Both the position numbers and the translations under genes were made by a program. Below are positions 1 through 11,268 of a stretch of 64,000 nt of DNA, piece after piece. This DNA is from Agrobacterium tumefaciens (GTDB lineage: Bacteria > Pseudomonadota > Alphaproteobacteria > Rhizobiales > Rhizobiaceae). Position 1 is the first letter of the stretch; the number at the start of each line of letters is the position of its first letter. The notes beneath the pieces are model-generated. The model was not told where the DNA came from, did no database searches, and worked only from the letters and a program-made list of their open reading frames with translations. The stretch spans positions 1,225,001 through 1,289,000 of the forward strand of contig CP048470.1 of NCBI GenBank assembly GCA_025559845.1. The letters are read 5' to 3'.

Positions 1-261
1 AGGAAAGCTTGTCCTAGGCATTTTTGTTGTTGGAACTGATGTTCCTCTGATGAAGATGCTGGATTGATGTTGCCTGACCGCGCATCACCGGATGATATCT
101 CGAGAAGCTGGTCTTAATGGTATGGCTTCGAGGTGCACCGGCGTGCCCTCAATGAAGACCGTACCGAACACGTCGATGTCATCAAAGAATGACCTGGTTG
201 TAAAAGGTAACCGGGTCTGTCGCTTATGGGCGACTATGTGGTGAGCATAGACAATGAGAAC
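1..261 (+). other. 3' end of the 16S-23S internal transcribed spacer
   Basis: This stretch precedes the 23S gene and contains no tRNA and no convincing coding sequence, so the spacer tRNAs (usually Ile and Ala) must lie before the window. Its last bases, 252-268, are complementary to 3051-3067 with a single mismatch. This forms the long stalk that brackets pre-23S rRNA and is the usual RNase III substrate. Open frames that cross this region run antisense to the rRNA and are not genes. Confidence 0.8.
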
Positions 262-3058
<2,797 letters not shown>

Positions 3059-3157
3059 TTCTCATTGTTCATGTTCATCAACGATGAATTGACGTGTTCA
3101 AATCAAACGAAGCAATCGCTTCCCAGCTTCTCGAAAAACAACGCTTGTTGCGTTTTG

Positions 3158-3279
3158 CCGACCTGGTGGTTATCGCGGGGCGGCTGCACCCGTTCCCTTT
3201 CCGAACACGGCCGTGAAACGCCCCAGCGCCAATGGTACTTCGTCTTAAGACGCGGGAGAGTAGGTCGCTGCCAGGTCTG
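3158..3279 (+). rRNA. rrf: 5S ribosomal RNA
   Basis: About 100 bases after 23S. The terminal helix is visible as GACCTGG (3160-3166) pairing with CCAGGTC (3271-3277), and the outer flanks (CGTTTTGC and GCAAAACG) continue the pairing as a processing stem. The internal segments are typical of alphaproteobacterial 5S: GCGGGGCGGCTGCACCCGTT near 3175 and TCCGAACACGGCCGTGAAACG near 3200. Mature ends are approximate by a few bases. Confidence 0.95.
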
Positions 3280-3333
3280 CAAAACGCAACAACAAAATCT
3301 TCTCATCACATAAGGGCCTCAAGCCCATAACAG

Positions 3334-3357
3334 AGGCCGCACATCGCGGCCTTTTTT
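3334..3357 (+). terminator. Intrinsic terminator-like hairpin after 5S
   Basis: AGGCCGC (3334-3340), a 5-base loop, then GCGGCCT (3346-3352) give a perfect 7-bp stem that runs into six consecutive T residues. It lies between 5S and tRNA-fMet. The tRNA therefore either depends on read-through (rrn antitermination) or has its own start. Confidence 0.75.
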
Positions 3358-3374
3358 GTTATAATATCAACTCC

Positions 3375-3394
3375 TCAGCAGTCACCACTGCTGA
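3375..3394 (+). other. Perfect short hairpin upstream of tRNA-fMet
   Basis: TCAGCAGT (3375-3382), loop CACC, ACTGCTGA (3387-3394) form a perfect 8-bp stem with no T-run. It is more likely a processing signal for the tRNA than a terminator. This is inferred from position only. Confidence 0.45.
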
Positions 3395-3426
3395 ATGAGA
3401 CTTCGCCAAAGGCAAAGTCATGGTGC

Positions 3427-3925
<499 letters not shown>

Positions 3926-4441
3926 ATGAAGCCGATATACGCAGTGCTGGGTGTCTGTTCAGTGTCCGTTGCAGTTTTTGGTGGTGCGGCATCCTATTCC
4001 AGAGCGACCGATGTTCCATCGGAGAACGCCTCGCCAATTTATGGTGTGACCATTCCGGCCGGTTATCGGGACTGGAAGTTCATTGCACCAGCGCAGGAGG
4101 CGCCGCCACTGGATGAGTTGCGGGCGGTTCTTGGAAATGACATTGCCGTCGATGCCTATAAAAAGGGGACATTGCCGTTCCCTGATGGCTCGGTTCTGGT
4201 CAAGCTGGCGTACAAGCGCCAGCAGTCGACCGAATTTCAGCCAGCGACTGTTCCTGGTGCATCAACAACCGTGCAGGTGATGGTCAAGGATTCGAAAAAA
4301 TATCCCGACAGCCACGGATGGGGCTTTGGGCGGTTTGTTGACGGCAAACCGGTAGACATCGCGCAGCATGAGACCTGTCTTTCGTGCCATGTCGGCAACG
4401 TCAAGGATCATGACTACGTCTTTACGCGCTACGCCCCCTAA
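3926..4441 (+). CDS. Exported cytochrome P460-like haem protein
   Basis: A 171-residue periplasmic protein with an N-terminal signal peptide (hydrophobic segment about residues 4-25) and one c-type haem site CLSCH at residues 151-155 near the C-terminus. That is the layout of the cytochrome P460 / P460-like family, whose members oxidise hydroxylamine, detoxify NO or act as small redox carriers. The start was placed at ATG 3926, 5 bases after a TAGGAGAA ribosome binding site; a TTG one codon earlier is less likely. The crosslinking lysine of true P460 cannot be assigned by eye, so catalytic activity is open. It is followed by its own terminator, so it is probably monocistronic. Confidence 0.8.
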   Translation: MKPIYAVLGVCSVSVAVFGGAASYSRATDVPSENASPIYGVTIPAGYRDWKFIAPAQEAPPLDELRAVLGNDIAVDAYKKGTLPFPDGSVLVKLAYKRQQSTEFQPATVPGASTTVQVMVKDSKKYPDSHGWGFGRFVDGKPVDIAQHETCLSCHVGNVKDHDYVFTRYAP

Positions 4442-4487
4442 GCATTCCGGCGTCCATATCCCCCCACGATATTGGTTGAAAGTATTT

Positions 4488-4526
4488 CGCCCCGCGCTTC
4501 TGAGAAAGCGGGGCGATTTTATTTTT
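4488..4526 (+). terminator. Terminator of the P460-like gene
   Basis: CGCCCCGC (4488-4495) and GCGGGGCG (4508-4515) form a perfect 8-bp GC stem with a 12-base loop. It is followed directly by an AT-rich tract with two T4-T5 runs. It ends about 50 bases after the stop codon. Confidence 0.8.
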
Positions 4527-4605
4527 ACGGCGAGATCGGTGTTTCCTGAAAAGTCTGGTGTCCCAAAGGCCATCGACAATGGCCAGACCAATTCATTTTT
4601 GGAAT

Positions 4606-4636
4606 GCCGCGCGGCTCTTTCTCCAAGCCGCGCGGC
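4606..4636 (-). terminator. Strong GC hairpin after the epoxide hydrolase gene
   Basis: GCCGCGCGGCT (4606-4616) pairs perfectly with AGCCGCGCGGC (4626-4636), an 11-bp stem with a 9-base loop, just past the stop codon of the minus-strand gene. The downstream side on that strand is only moderately T-rich, so it may be a weak terminator or an mRNA-stabilising stem. Confidence 0.55.
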
Positions 4637-4643
4637 GGCGATG

Positions 4644-5963
4644 TTAACGGACTGATTTAAAGGCTGCCCTGAGTTCTTCCGCAAAGATCTGCGGTTGTTC
4701 CCAGGCAGCGAAATGTCCGCCTTTGGCTACCTGGTTATAGTAGGTCAGATTTGGATAGGCCTGTCGGCTCCAGCTTTCCGGTGCCTGGTAGATTTCCTTC
4801 GGGAATACGGTGATTCCAACGGGGATCTTGATATCCCGCGTTTTCTGCGTCTCTGAACTGAAATTGTTGTTGTTATTTTCCCAGTAAAACCGCGATGACG
4901 AAGCCCCGGTGTTGGTCAGCCAATACAAGGTAATGTCATTGAGCATCTCGTCGCGCGACAGGACCTTTTCCGGTACGCCGTCACTGTCGCTCCACTGCGC
5001 GAATTTCTCGTACATGAAGGAAGCAAGCCCCGCAGGCGAGTCCGAGAGCGAGTAGCCGATTGTCTGCGGTCGCGTGACCATCATGGCACCATACGCTGCA
5101 TTCCGGCCAAAAAATGTACTCAACGATTGAAACGCATCACGTTCCGGCGACGTCAATTCAGCAGGGGCGGGATCGCCGCTATTGATTGCCTTCATGAGGT
5201 TTCCAGGCACGGTCGCCGGCATGTTGAGGTGGATAGCCAGAAGGCCCTCCGGAGCCTGCCGCGCCAAGGCATCCGATATAACGGAGCCGTGGTCTCCGCC
5301 CTGAGAAACATAGTGCTTGTATCCAAGCCGCTTCATCAACCTATCCCAGGCACGGGCCGTCCGATCTGGACCCCAGCCCAACTCCGTTGGTTTGCCGGAG
5401 AAGCCATAACCGGGGATCGATGGAATGACCACGTCAAAGGCATCTTCCGCCCGGCCACCATAGGCGGTTGGATCGGTCAGAGGTCCGATTGTCTTCAGGA
5501 ACTCAAAAGGGGAACCGGGCCAGCCGTGCGTCAGGATGACCGGCAGGGCATTCGGGTGACGAGAGCGGACATGGATGAACTGAATATCGACGCCGTCGAT
5601 GTTCGTTATGAATTCAGGCAATGCATTGAGCTGTGCCTCGGCCTTGCGCCAGTCATAGTCTGTTCCCCAGTAACGAACGAGGGCCTGCACGTTGGCAAGC
5701 TGAATGCCCTGCGAGATGTCACCAACCGTTTCCTTGTCCGGCCAACGGGTGTCGGCGATGCGTCTGCGCAGGTCATCAAGCTGGGACTGAGGAACATGGA
5801 CCTGGAATGGACGGATGCTTTCGTCGGCTGTGGCCACTTGGGGGTCTGCGGCCGCTGCATTCGAGATGTGGGCTGCTGACACGAGCATGGCTGCCGCAAG
5901 CGCTGCGAGGATGCGGCGAGCCTCGACGTGTCTTTCGGCGACATTATTCTTGATCACGGGCAT
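4644..5963 (-). CDS. Exported epoxide hydrolase-family alpha/beta hydrolase
   Basis: 439 residues. A signal peptide (RR pair at 16-17 followed by an Ala-rich hydrophobic stretch to about 39, so possibly Tat) precedes an epoxide hydrolase N-terminal lid domain (about 49-160) and an alpha/beta hydrolase fold. Visible catalytic features are the oxyanion motif HGWPGS at 146-151, the nucleophile Asp224 in QGGDHGS and the general base His417 in GGHFAAWEQP. Asp rather than Ser as nucleophile fits a true epoxide hydrolase, which opens epoxides to diols. Export is less usual for this family, whose bacterial members are often cytoplasmic. AAGGAAA six bases upstream supports the start at 5963. It is convergent with the P460-like gene. 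Confidence 0.85.
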   Translation of the reverse strand: MPVIKNNVAERHVEARRILAALAAAMLVSAAHISNAAAADPQVATADESIRPFQVHVPQSQLDDLRRRIADTRWPDKETVGDISQGIQLANVQALVRYWGTDYDWRKAEAQLNALPEFITNIDGVDIQFIHVRSRHPNALPVILTHGWPGSPFEFLKTIGPLTDPTAYGGRAEDAFDVVIPSIPGYGFSGKPTELGWGPDRTARAWDRLMKRLGYKHYVSQGGDHGSVISDALARQAPEGLLAIHLNMPATVPGNLMKAINSGDPAPAELTSPERDAFQSLSTFFGRNAAYGAMMVTRPQTIGYSLSDSPAGLASFMYEKFAQWSDSDGVPEKVLSRDEMLNDITLYWLTNTGASSSRFYWENNNNNFSSETQKTRDIKIPVGITVFPKEIYQAPESWSRQAYPNLTYYNQVAKGGHFAAWEQPQIFAEELRAAFKSVR

Positions 5964-6161
5964 AGGTGTTTCCTTCGTCGTTGTTCATGACGAAATCAGG
6001 CTATGCAGCCGACGTATCCCGAATGTTTTCAGATTTGCGGGAACTGTATCAAAGCGTAGCTCTCCCGATTGTCCGCTTTTAACTGTCTGCTGTTTAGTAA
6101 CATTTGGTGCGGCAAACCAAACTGATTTAAGGCGGGACGATACACCCCGACCGACAACATA

Positions 6162-7151
6162 TCAGCGGTCGACGAGCGCCTGTATTGCTGCAAGGGACAG
6201 TGTTCCGTCAAAGCCGCCATTTTGCTCCAGCTTGCCCGTTAGCAACTGAACCGCCGCATTATAGGGTGTCGGGACACCGTGTAGGCGGCCGAGGAGGACG
6301 ATCTCGCCGTTGAGATAATCGACCTCGCTCGAAGCTCCACGTTTGAAGCTTTGCCATGTCGATTGCTGACCGGACTGGATGCCGCTGTTTTCCGCTGTTT
6401 TCCAGTTTGATATATCAATGGTCCTCTCAATCGGTGATGCGGGCGAATAGCCCGCAGCCTGCAAAACATCCCGAGCCTCCTGCCCGAGCGCTGCACCGAT
6501 TGAACCGGCCTGGTCATCCGTGCCATCGAAGAGTTCGAGCGCGTTCCTGACGTTGTGCAGCAGCTTCGCCGATTTCCAGCGGCGAATGTCTGCGCTGGTT
6601 TCGGCAAGATAGCCTGCCCGGATCAGGTCGGTGACAATCAGTTCGCTCGTTGCATCATTCCGTGAAGGAAAGCGCCCAACTGTAACGATACCAAGTTGCG
6701 GGTCACCGCCCACTGCTACCTTGCCGGTTTCCGTAAACCGGGCGGGCGTCATAATGCTGGCGCCGTAGACATGGGAAAATGTCCTGAGAGCCGCAGCCTC
6801 CGTTGCGAGACCATTCTGGAACGTGACGATCGGCAGGCTGGCGGCCACACCGTCGTTTTGATCTTGTAGCGGACGCCAGGACCAGAAGGATAATGCCGTG
6901 GCTGCATCCTGCGATTTGACTGTCAGCAACAGGATGTCGTCGGAGTTGAGTTCCGGAGGATTGCTGAGATCAAAAGCGTTCAAGTTGATCTGTCGTGTTC
7001 CGGATGGGCGCTGGAAACTCAATCCGTTTTGTTGGATATGCTTGATCTGAGCGCCGCGACCGACGAGTGCATAGCTGATACCCGTCAGTTCGAATTGTGC
7101 GGCAAGGCTGGCCCCGATCGCACCTGCGCCGATAATTACGTAACGTGTCAT
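6162..7151 (-). CDS. Ketopantoate reductase (PanE/ApbA)-family oxidoreductase
   Basis: About 329 residues from ATG 7151, chosen because the Rossmann motif GAGAIG begins seven residues later. An in-frame GTG at 7205 overlapping the upstream stop is possible but would add an 18-residue tail. The family lysine is present in the segment KSAKLLHNVRNALE. Members reduce 2-dehydropantoate or related 2-oxo acids with NADPH. Here it follows a ProC-like gene and a GntR regulator and faces a hydroxyproline-type operon, so a role in amino-acid catabolism is more likely than in pantothenate synthesis. Substrate unknown. Confidence 0.75.
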   Translation of the reverse strand: MTRYVIIGAGAIGASLAAQFELTGISYALVGRGAQIKHIQQNGLSFQRPSGTRQINLNAFDLSNPPELNSDDILLLTVKSQDAATALSFWSWRPLQDQNDGVAASLPIVTFQNGLATEAAALRTFSHVYGASIMTPARFTETGKVAVGGDPQLGIVTVGRFPSRNDATSELIVTDLIRAGYLAETSADIRRWKSAKLLHNVRNALELFDGTDDQAGSIGAALGQEARDVLQAAGYSPASPIERTIDISNWKTAENSGIQSGQQSTWQSFKRGASSEVDYLNGEIVLLGRLHGVPTPYNAAVQLLTGKLEQNGGFDGTLSLAAIQALVDR

Positions 7152-7201
7152 GTTTGCAGATACTCCCGAAGTAAGCGGACTTCTCGCAACAAAATTGGCT
7201 G

Positions 7202-7978
7202 TCACCCCGTGATACGCGCAAAAACGCGATCCAGAGCCTGCTTCAGAGCTGTTGTGCCGCCGTCTTTGTCGAAATCCACCTGTACCTGTTCGTTCAGGCC
7301 ACCCTTCGTCGCAAATTCACGGCTGAGTTCGCCAAAGGAGCTGGTACGCGACTTTTTGGCTCTTTCAGCGAGACCATGAAAGAGCGGCGCCAAATAGGCC
7401 TGTCCTTTCGACCGGTCGAGACCATTGTCTTCAAGCCAATCTGTTGCCGCGTCCAGAATGTGGAAATAGGTCGACATCAGTGCGCTGGCTGCAGCCAGCA
7501 GGTCGTATTCTTTTTTGCTTTCGCACTGAACGGCGCTGCCAAGTGCATCGAAAAGTGCCGCCGTCTCAACGTCCGGCGGAAAAATTGCGGTTACACCAAT
7601 GCGGTCTTCAACGAAGGGCAGCGGGATAGCCTGAACCAGATGTACGTCAGCACCGATCCACTCCAAAAGGGTCTGCCGTTCGATTGCCGCGATGACACTG
7701 ATTACCGACTGACCGTCCCGAAATGAAAGTGGCTCAATAACCTCTCTCGCGATCTGCGGGCGGACGGCGAGAACGACGACGTCGCTCTGGTCAACGACCG
7801 CCTGATTGTCCCTGGCGACCGATGCGGTCTCGAAGTCGGCAGCAAGGCGTGAAGATATATCGGCGCTGCGTGGAGAAAGGTGCACCTTGCCAGCATAGGC
7901 AGGCGTCGCCAGCAGTCCTCGGACCATGGCCTCGGTGATGGCACCCGTGCCGACAAAGCCAATCGATTCAATGGTCAT
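7202..7978 (-). CDS. Pyrroline-5-carboxylate reductase-like protein (ProC family)
   Basis: 258 residues with the N-terminal NAD(P)-binding motif GFVGTGAITEAMV (residues 7-19) and a C-terminal all-alpha domain, the layout of ProC. The length is close to the usual 265-275. True ProC reduces pyrroline-5-carboxylate to proline. Lying beside genes for a pyrroline-type catabolic pathway, this copy may act on a hydroxylated or cyclic imino acid, which is inference. Its stop overlaps a possible GTG of the next gene, and it starts 6 bases after the GntR regulator ends, so the three minus-strand genes form one operon. Confidence 0.75.
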   Translation of the reverse strand: MTIESIGFVGTGAITEAMVRGLLATPAYAGKVHLSPRSADISSRLAADFETASVARDNQAVVDQSDVVVLAVRPQIAREVIEPLSFRDGQSVISVIAAIERQTLLEWIGADVHLVQAIPLPFVEDRIGVTAIFPPDVETAALFDALGSAVQCESKKEYDLLAAASALMSTYFHILDAATDWLEDNGLDRSKGQAYLAPLFHGLAERAKKSRTSSFGELSREFATKGGLNEQVQVDFDKDGGTTALKQALDRVFARITG

Positions 7979-7983
7979 GGTTT

Positions 7984-8703
7984 TTACTCCGCAGCGCGCA
8001 ACGGGCCCAATGTAACGTCCGTCGCATAGTTTTCGCGCATGAAATTGATGAAGTTGTCCTGGAACTGCCGGGTGTGGGCGTGTGCCAGTTCGTCGGCGAG
8101 GTCGACATTCTTGTCGCGGATGGCATTGAGCATCAGGCTGTGCTCGTCGGTCAGGAGATAGCCCTCATGCGTGCGTTCGAGGTATTCGAAGTGCAGATGG
8201 AGCATGCGTTGCCCCTGCGAGAGCAGCTTCTCGTAGAAGGAGGCCAGGTACTGGTTCTTGCCGGCATGGGCAATCGCCATATGGAATTCCTTGTTGGCCT
8301 CGGACATCGCCAGGTGATTGCCCGTCTTTACCGCTGCGGCGAAAGCCTTGTCGCACTTGGCGATGATCTTCAGGTCGGCTTCCGTGCGCAGTGCGGCAGC
8401 AAGCCTGGTGTTCATGCGCTGGGCGATGTCGAGCGCTTCGACATATTTTGGGAACGTCGCGACCTCGATCGGGGCAACGATGGTGCTGCGGTTTGAAAGC
8501 GTCACGACAAGTTCGTCGGATCCCAACCGGATCAGCGCTTCGCGCACCGGCGCGCGCGACATGTTGAAACGCTCCGCCAAAGTCGTCTCATCAAGAAGCT
8601 GTCCAGGTGGCAACGCCAGCGACAGAATCTCGTTGCGCAGCGTTTCATAGACACTTCTCGAGCCTGTTCCCCGCACCCGCTTCACTTCAACTTCTTCAGA
8701 CAC
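7984..8703 (-). CDS. GntR-family (FadR/FCD) transcriptional regulator
   Basis: 239 residues: winged helix-turn-helix at about 17-75 (with the segment LDETTLAERFNMSRAPVREAL) and an all-helical FCD ligand domain after it. The FCD metal/ligand histidines appear in KEFHMAI, DEHSLML and HAHTRQF. It is divergent from the amino-acid ABC operon across a 190-base gap that carries GTCGAC palindromes, so it probably controls that operon and itself. In Sinorhizobium meliloti the hydroxyproline locus has a GntR regulator named HypR, and this gene holds the same relation to its cluster. Confidence 0.88.
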   Translation of the reverse strand: MSEEVEVKRVRGTGSRSVYETLRNEILSLALPPGQLLDETTLAERFNMSRAPVREALIRLGSDELVVTLSNRSTIVAPIEVATFPKYVEALDIAQRMNTRLAAALRTEADLKIIAKCDKAFAAAVKTGNHLAMSEANKEFHMAIAHAGKNQYLASFYEKLLSQGQRMLHLHFEYLERTHEGYLLTDEHSLMLNAIRDKNVDLADELAHAHTRQFQDNFINFMRENYATDVTLGPLRAAE

Positions 8704-8774
8704 TTAAGTCCCTTTCACTTTCAGAGCTCGCATTGGGCCAGAAATCCACCGTCACAGCAATGTAAAATTTCCGC

Positions 8775-8820
8775 TTGACTTTGTCGACACCATGTTGACT
8801 CATAATGCTCAGTCGACACG
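8775..8820 (+). promoter_or_regulatory. Candidate promoter with two GTCGAC operator palindromes
   Basis: In the divergent gap, TTGACT (8775-8780) and CATAAT (8800-8805, spacer 19) could be -35 and -10 for the transporter operon. GTCGAC occurs at 8783-8788, between the two boxes, and at 8812-8817, just past the -10, with centres 29 bases apart. GTTGACT/AGTCGAC also forms an imperfect inverted repeat around the -10. These are plausible sites for the GntR regulator. Nothing beyond sequence symmetry supports binding. Confidence 0.45.
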
Positions 8821-8903
8821 AAGCCGACAGAGATAAGCAATAGAAACGGCTCTAGCCGACGAGTGGAACAAACGCGCTTCGCGCACAGCAAAGAGGAATG
8901 CCG

Positions 8904-9737
8904 ATGCTTTCGAAGATGATAACGTCCGCACTGCGGGCGCTGCCTGCGCTCGCCCTTCTGGGAGGTCTCGCCGTCACATCCGCCCACGCCCAGACCGCTG
9001 AAGGCTACTGGCAGGGCGTGCAAAAGGCGGGAGTGCTGAAATGCGGTGCCGCCGTCGCACCACCCTACATCATGCGCGATCCCGCCACCGGTGATTACTC
9101 CGGTTTCTATGCTGATCTGTGCCGTGAATTCGCTGACGTTCTGAAGGTGAAGCCGGAGTTTGTCGACACCACCTGGGACAACATCGTGGCGGGCCTTCAG
9201 GCTGGAAAATGGGACGTGTCGCTGGCGCTGAACAGGACGCCTGCTCGTGCCATGGCGGTCCAGTTTTCCATTCCGGCGATGGAGTATCAGATCTCTCTCG
9301 CCTACAACAAAAACAACCCGAAAATACCTCAAGGCGCCTCGTCCGTTGCTGAAGTCGACAAGGCAGGTGTCACCATCGCGGTGATGTCCGGTACCGCACA
9401 GGACAAGGCAATCTCCGCTGCCGTGAAGAACGCCACCATCATGCGGTTGCCCGGCAATGACGAGACGCGCCTGGCCTTGACCTCCAAACGCGCCGATATT
9501 CTCGTCGATGCTTCGGACACCAATCTGTTGCTGACCCAGGAAAATCCCGATTGGGCAATAGCGCTCAATCCCAAGCCGGCGCTTGCAAAACAGGGTGTGT
9601 CCTTTGGCCTCCCGCATGGAATGACGGCCTCTGACGTCGAGGTCGTGAACATCTTCCTAGAAGAACGGGTTGCAACCGGTCACGTCGACGAACTGATCAA
9701 GAAGGCAATTGATCAGGTTCTCAAGGGCTCGAACTGA
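8904..9737 (+). CDS. Polar amino acid ABC importer, substrate-binding protein
   Basis: About 277 residues, exported (signal peptide ending near the Ala-His-Ala of SAHAQT), with the SBP family 3 fold of glutamine/lysine/arginine-type binders. ATG 8904 is preferred over ATG 8898 because GAGGA lies at a usual distance from it. It is the first gene of an operon encoding ATPase, two permeases and the enzymes of an imino-acid pathway. The likely cargo is hydroxyproline or a related imino acid, inferred from those enzymes. Confidence 0.85.
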   Translation: MLSKMITSALRALPALALLGGLAVTSAHAQTAEGYWQGVQKAGVLKCGAAVAPPYIMRDPATGDYSGFYADLCREFADVLKVKPEFVDTTWDNIVAGLQAGKWDVSLALNRTPARAMAVQFSIPAMEYQISLAYNKNNPKIPQGASSVAEVDKAGVTIAVMSGTAQDKAISAAVKNATIMRLPGNDETRLALTSKRADILVDASDTNLLLTQENPDWAIALNPKPALAKQGVSFGLPHGMTASDVEVVNIFLEERVATGHVDELIKKAIDQVLKGSN

Positions 9738-9804
9738 CTCCGCCGGCAGCCGGCGGTCTCTGCCGGCTGCCTCCTATCGACGCCACGATAAACCGAGATC
9801 GGCC

Positions 9805-10587
9805 ATGACCATGTCATTCAGTCTTCCCCTCGTGAAAATGCAGTCGTTGCACAAGAGCTATGGCAATGGCGCAGTTCAGGTGCTCAAGGGCATCGATATT
9901 GAAATGAAGCCTGGCGACCGGGTCGTTGTCATCGGACCAAGTGGCGGCGGCAAGAGCACTCTGCTTCGCGTCATGATGGGGCTGGAGCAGATCGACAGCG
10001 GCGCCGTCAGTTTTGATGGAAAACCCTATATTTCCTCTGAGGGGACGGGCAAAAAAACCGTCATCGACACCGATGTTCGCCGTTCGATCGGCATGGTGTT
10101 TCAGCACTACACTTTGTTTCCGCACCTCAACGTCATCCAGAACCTCGTACTCGCACCCTGCAAGGTGCGCGGTGAAGCAAGGGCGAAAGCGGAAGCCCGG
10201 GCCCAGGCCCTGCTAGAACGGTTCGGACTTGGCGCCAAGGCAAAGGCCTATCCGGCGCAACTGTCAGGTGGACAGAAGCAGCGTGTTGCCATTGCCCGTG
10301 CGTTGATGCTGGACCCGAAGCTGATGCTTTTCGATGAGGTGACCTCGGCGCTTGATCCGGAACTTGTCAGCGAGGTGGAGCAGGTGATCATGCAACTGGC
10401 GGCGCAGAACATGCCGATGATGATCGTCACGCACGACATGTGGTTTGCCAAGAACATCGCCTCGCGGGTGATCTTCTGTGCGGGCGGCGTGGTGGTGGAA
10501 GACGGGCCGCCGGAACAGGTGCTCGGTTCGCCGAAGGAAGAGCGCACCAAGGAGTTCATCGACCGCGTTTTCCATATCAAGCAATAG
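9805..10587 (+). CDS. Polar amino acid ABC importer, ATPase
   Basis: About 260 residues from ATG 9805; longer in-frame readings upstream run through the intergenic region. Walker A is GPSGGGKST, the signature [15 protein letters not shown] and Walker B LMLFDE, followed by VTSALDPE where most relatives have PTSALDPE. It follows the binding protein by about 70 bases and ends 9 bases before the first permease. It powers uptake by the two permeases that follow. Confidence 0.9.
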   Translation: MTMSFSLPLVKMQSLHKSYGNGAVQVLKGIDIEMKPGDRVVVIGPSGGGKSTLLRVMMGLEQIDSGAVSFDGKPYISSEGTGKKTVIDTDVRRSIGMVFQHYTLFPHLNVIQNLVLAPCKVRGEARAKAEARAQALLERFGLGAKAKAYPAQLSGGQKQRVAIARALMLDPKLMLFDEVTSALDPELVSEVEQVIMQLAAQNMPMMIVTHDMWFAKNIASRVIFCAGGVVVEDGPPEQVLGSPKEERTKEFIDRVFHIKQ

Positions 10588-10596
10588 GAGGGGGCC

Positions 10597-11259
10597 GTGA
10601 ACTACACGTTCGACTTCAATGCCGTTTCCTTCGCACCGCTCCTTCGAGGGCTATGGGTTTCGCTTGAACTGACTGTCGCCGCAAACATCATGGGTATCGT
10701 CGCCGGTTTCGGTCTGGCGTTGCTGCTGCTGAGCCCCTATCGGTTGGTCAGAATGCCGTTCATGCTGTTTGTCGAATTCTTTCGCTGCACACCGGCAATC
10801 GTCCAGATTGTCTGGATCTTTTATTGCGTGCCTATGTTGTTCGACGTGTTTCTCGATCCGATCACGATGGGCATCATGGCGCTGGGGCTGAACCTGACCG
10901 CGTTCAATGCCGAGGCCTATCGCGCCTCGATCCAGGCGGTGCCGAAGGAGCAGATCGACGCGGGAATTGCGCTCGGCCTCAATCCCTGGCAGCGCATTCT
11001 CTACATCGTGTTTCCGACTGCCTTTCGCGCTTCCGTGCCAGTGCTGCTGACAAACGGCATCGTCATCTTCCAACAGAGCGCTCTGGTCGCGATCGTCGCG
11101 ATTGCCGACCTCATGTACGAGGGCAAGTCGCTGGCGACCGAAACCTATCGCCCGATTGAAACCTTCACGGTCGTTGCCCTGATCTATTTCGCTGTCTCGT
11201 TTCCCGTCACCCAGATCGTTGGGTTTCTGGAGCGTCGACGCCAGTTGCTGGCAAGCTAG
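10597..11259 (+). CDS. Polar amino acid ABC importer, permease 1
   Basis: 220 residues with about five membrane segments and the cytoplasmic EAA loop (EAYRASIQAVPKEQIDAGIA), as in HisM/GlnP-type permeases. It starts at GTG 10597 directly after the strong ribosome binding site AGGAGGGGG. It probably forms a heterodimer with the next gene product. Confidence 0.9.
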   Translation: MNYTFDFNAVSFAPLLRGLWVSLELTVAANIMGIVAGFGLALLLLSPYRLVRMPFMLFVEFFRCTPAIVQIVWIFYCVPMLFDVFLDPITMGIMALGLNLTAFNAEAYRASIQAVPKEQIDAGIALGLNPWQRILYIVFPTAFRASVPVLLTNGIVIFQQSALVAIVAIADLMYEGKSLATETYRPIETFTVVALIYFAVSFPVTQIVGFLERRRQLLAS

Positions 11260-11268
11260 GAGGATGTG

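Noticed and set aside
7152..7205. Longer start (GTG 7205) for the PanE-like gene
   Set aside because: It would place 18 residues before the Rossmann motif; ATG 7151 fits the family's N-terminus. It cannot be excluded given the overlap with the upstream stop.
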